Positions 60,741 to 64,000 of a DNA stretch of 64,000 bases are shown piece by piece. Positions within the stretch are counted from its first letter, which is position 1, and every line of letters begins with the position of its first letter. A program made the translations under genes and the position numbers. Source of the stretch: Glossina fuscipes (lineage: Eukaryota > Arthropoda > Insecta > Diptera > Glossinidae). The stretch is taken from positions 45,072,339-45,136,338 of the forward strand of contig NW_023998415.1 in the NCBI RefSeq assembly GCF_014805625.2. Direction: 5' to 3'. A model generated the notes under the pieces. The model was not told the origin of the DNA. It searched no databases and worked only from the letters and a program-made list of their open reading frames with translations.

Positions 60741-63055
60741 AAGATAGGAGAAGGAGGAAAACATCTCTTCGATTGTAGCGCAAAGGAAACAATTTAACTT
60801 ATAACTAACGATATGGAGGAAAGGATTCTTAGTAAAAGCCAGTGCTTTGAACGTCTTAATTCCCAAAGAAATTTACCAATTAAGTCAAGAGCTTTCTGAT
60901 TATGTCTACGAATTCTTCAAGAGCATCATACTCCTCCCAAAAGAGATAAAACAATGAAATAAATGATAGGATATAAAATTTGGAATTAGTAGCGAGTTCT
61001 AATAACGGGAAACATATACAGAATATGCTCGTTTTCTAACTGAAAAGCGCGATTTAAACTCTTCTCTCAGTTCAAGCTGACGCTTGGCCAACTGAATGAA
61101 CTTGAAAAGTTTACATTTCGTCGTTACATCACGTTTTTTGTACTCAGTGTGTACTCAATTAATTTTGAAAATTTACAAATTCATGCAAATATAATGAAAT
61201 ATGAAATATGAAATAAAAATAAATTTTGAGTCATAGAAAGGACATCAGCATGGACAGCGTTACTTTACTAAAGATCACTAAAGAAAGAATGGTCATCTAT
61301 GGTCTCAGTCAAAATGTAACGAGCGCTTTAAGCGATTCAATATTGAAATTAATATTGAACTAAATGTTCAAAGTTTGATTGTATTGTAGCAAAAGTAAAC
61401 TAACATGAATTGTTTGCACACTTTTTTAATGAATATCACACATTCGCTTAAGTCTACATCACTCTAAATCCAAACATAAAGATTATTACAATTAATACAA
61501 TGCGAATAATGATGTATGTATGATATATGGCGAGGCAAAATCCACATATAAAAAAATCTTTGATTAAAAGTCACAGTTTGATCACAGTTTGGTCTGCGAA
61601 ATAGATTATGCATTAGGGCTTACAAAGAGCTGACTTGTAAGAATATTGTCAGATGATAATGTAAAACACTTTTTTCTTTCAATTTAATCATTTTTATGGG
61701 CAATGTGCTATTTTGTGCAACTTTTTAGGCGAGAGTGAACCTCGGCAAAATTAAGAGAATTATGGATCATAGTGAACTCGAAAGAAAATTTTCATTGGTG
61801 GATCGATCTATAATAAGCCAAGAGTGTGTTCCATTGTATTATCAATGATGATGAAAAGCGAATCTGTTGCAGGAAATCAAACAGTAACAATAACAAATGA
61901 TGTAAGTAGTAATCGGGATGATATATCACTGACAAATTATCCGCAAGAAACAATATAATATGAGTTCAAATGATAATTACAGGATAATACAATTCAAGTC
62001 CGTGTTTCGAATTGAGGAATTATTGCAAATTTGTTTTAAGGTTTTTTCATTCAACTGGCCCGACTTAATTTTCACCTCTTACGACGATATCTACGTAAAA
62101 GGTCGAATAGTGCTTTTGATTTTTTAATATAAATAAATGGACCGACGCCGAATAATGGTTAACTTTATATGAGGAAATGCCGAATGTTCTATTACATACA
62201 TACATATCTATCGTGTATAAGCATGCATATATATTTAGCATGCATTTACTGCAATCTAATGATGTTTCTGAGAAAAACATAGAGAGAATATTGGTAAAGG
62301 TAGATAACTGAAATGTAAACTGAAGCATAAAACTGTCTTGGCAAACAATGTGTTTATGCAATAACTGTCAATTATAATGGACCACAAAGCACTTGCAAAT
62401 ACGAATGCATACAACTAACCGTACGTATGTAAAGAATCTGTACATACAGATGTAAAATTTCAAAACAAAGAAAAAAAAATGTAGCCAAGTAAAGTAAGTA
62501 AAGTGAAGTGAATCGAAGTGAGAATGACTTCGAACATTTTCTGCTCTGGCAAATGATTGACAGATTGTTTGAGAGCAAGCAACTGACCAGCCAACCGACA
62601 GCAAACAAACGAATACTGATGAATTCCAGTTAAATAATAAATGTTGTTTACTAAAATTGTTGTTTATTCGAGAAATTCCAGTTAATTGTGTAGCAAAACA
62701 ACAACAACAATAATATTAGTAATAACAACAATAAAAAATAAATAAACAAAAGCAGAAAAGAAAAATGATAGCAAATAACTAACAAAGAAAAGTAAAGAAT
62801 GTTTTAACAGTTAATTTTTCATTTAACCAAGCGGTTGTGGAAAAATACATTAAAAAATAAATTTTTTTTTTTTTAAATATTAAAAAAAAAAAAAAAACAA
62901 ACAAACAAACAAACAAACAAAGAAAGAAAAAATGTTTCAAAAATTTATTTTTCAATTAACTGCATATTGAAAATGTATTTTTCAACTTTTTTTATGGGCA
63001 CATTTTCTCTGAATCATTAAAAGCCAAATAATATACACTATTCATATATAAAGGC

Positions 63056-63063
<8 letters not shown>

Positions 63064-63094
<31 letters not shown>
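63064..63094. repeat. AT microsatellite
   Basis: (AT)n; followed by GGTCT repeats at 63143-63167 and (AGT)n at 63408-63448. Confidence 0.95.
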
Positions 63095-63097
<3 letters not shown>

Positions 63098-63407
63098 TTT
63101 ATTATAAACGAAATGTTGAACTTTAAATGATTGCGTGTAGTAGGTCTGGTCTGGTCTGGTCTGGTCTTTTTGAGTAATGCTCCTTCGTTTTATGCGGCAC
63201 AATCAAGCCTTTGAGAAATTGTTGACTTGCTTGCAATCGCTAAATGAAATTCTTATAGGTTGCAAGTTTCATTGTTTCACTGTTTCTCTGTCATTTCGGG
63301 ATAAGTATTTAAGATTTATGGTTTGACGTCTTGAAAGCATTAACAGCTACTCTCAATAATTTTGACAGATTACAAATTATTAAAAAACAATAACACGTCT
63401 ATAAAGT

Positions 63408-63448
<41 letters not shown>
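63408..63448. repeat. AGT trinucleotide microsatellite
   Basis: About 13 AGT units. Confidence 0.95.
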
Positions 63449-63449
<1 letters not shown>

Positions 63450-64000
63450 AAAGATAATCGAAATAGGCAGTCGTTGTGGTAGAATTTGTAGTAGTTGCGG
63501 TCTTAAGCAGAATTCAACATAATCGTCAAGCACTTAATGGTATTTAAAGTGAGTCATACGATTGGATAATGAGACGTAAAAATTCTGATGAAATTGAAAA
63601 ATTAAGCAAAATCAGAACTTCTCATATCTACTATATTGAAATACAAAATATAATCCCCGTTCGATTTATTTATTTATTTTATTTATTTAACTGTAGGTTT
63701 AGCGAGGATTACCCCCAAAAAGATTAATAACAACTGCGCAAGTTAAGTCGTGTAACCATAATTAATCGACTTGGGTTAAGCTGTGTTAGCAACAAATCTA
63801 AGCCAACTCATATAAGAGTCGTGGCCTAAGGGAGTTATTTGCAGGGAAGGATCGGAAATAACCGAAAAAGAGAAAGCAAAGATCTTGTATCCCAACGAAG
63901 ATTTTTAACTAATCTGCTGATGTTCCTAATGTGTTAGATCGTCCAAGCAAGCCCTTCAAATATGTTTACGTCATCGTCGACTTGATGGCATCCCGATCCT

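Larger units (their letters stand above)
56411..64000. other. no gene seen; microsatellite-rich intergenic DNA
   Basis: Starts with possible upstream remains of the retrotransposon (to about 56820), then TG, AT, CAA, ATGCT, ATGT, ATT, GGTCT and AGT arrays and homopolymers, and the inverted repeat at 60705. The frames seen are low complexity. Confidence 0.75.

Overview
This is a 64 kb piece of AT-rich eukaryotic DNA, almost certainly from a higher fly (Diptera, Brachycera). The main evidence is a complete seven-exon gene on the minus strand whose spliced product is recognisably insect Fringe. Supporting signs are short GT-AG introns mixed with very long ones, mariner and non-LTR retrotransposon remnants, and a great density of A/T homopolymers and microsatellites. 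I would guess a muscoid-type fly with a large repeat-rich genome, but the species cannot be fixed from what I see. Two N gaps (3814-4486 and 32184-32193) show it is a draft assembly.

Layout. Positions 1-14,373 lie downstream (3') of fringe. They hold simple repeats, a 3' fragment of a non-LTR retrotransposon with a 173-bp tandem repeat (about 3,401-4,815, containing the first gap), and an inverted pair of near-identical dispersed repeats (7,697-8,187 and 10,349-10,818). Positions 14,374-50,167 are the fringe coding span, with seven coding exons (1,341 nt, 446 residues) and introns of 14.6, 8.2, 6.2, 4.4, 0.96 and 0.11 kb. The introns carry SINE-like copies, degenerate dispersed repeats, a 16-bp hairpin-forming minisatellite and a pair of neighbouring hairpins. 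Positions 50,168-51,060 hold the 5' leader, with a tiny upstream ORF overlapping the start codon, and a possible GAGA-rich promoter zone. Positions 51,300-64,000 are a transposon graveyard: two mariner-like N-terminal remnants (52.55 and 53.38 kb), a broken non-LTR retrotransposon RNase H region (55.07-56.4 kb) of the same family as the 3.4-4.8 kb fragment, then mostly microsatellites.

The window holds one functional protein-coding gene. Fringe is a Golgi glycosyltransferase that adds GlcNAc to O-fucose on Notch EGF repeats and so tunes Notch-ligand choice. The remaining sequence looks like repeats and possible cis-regulatory DNA. I found no convincing new multi-gene system. The most unusual items are the hairpin-unit minisatellite, the retroelement with a tandemly repeated 3' end, the tRNA-like SINE pair and the uORF/start-codon overlap.
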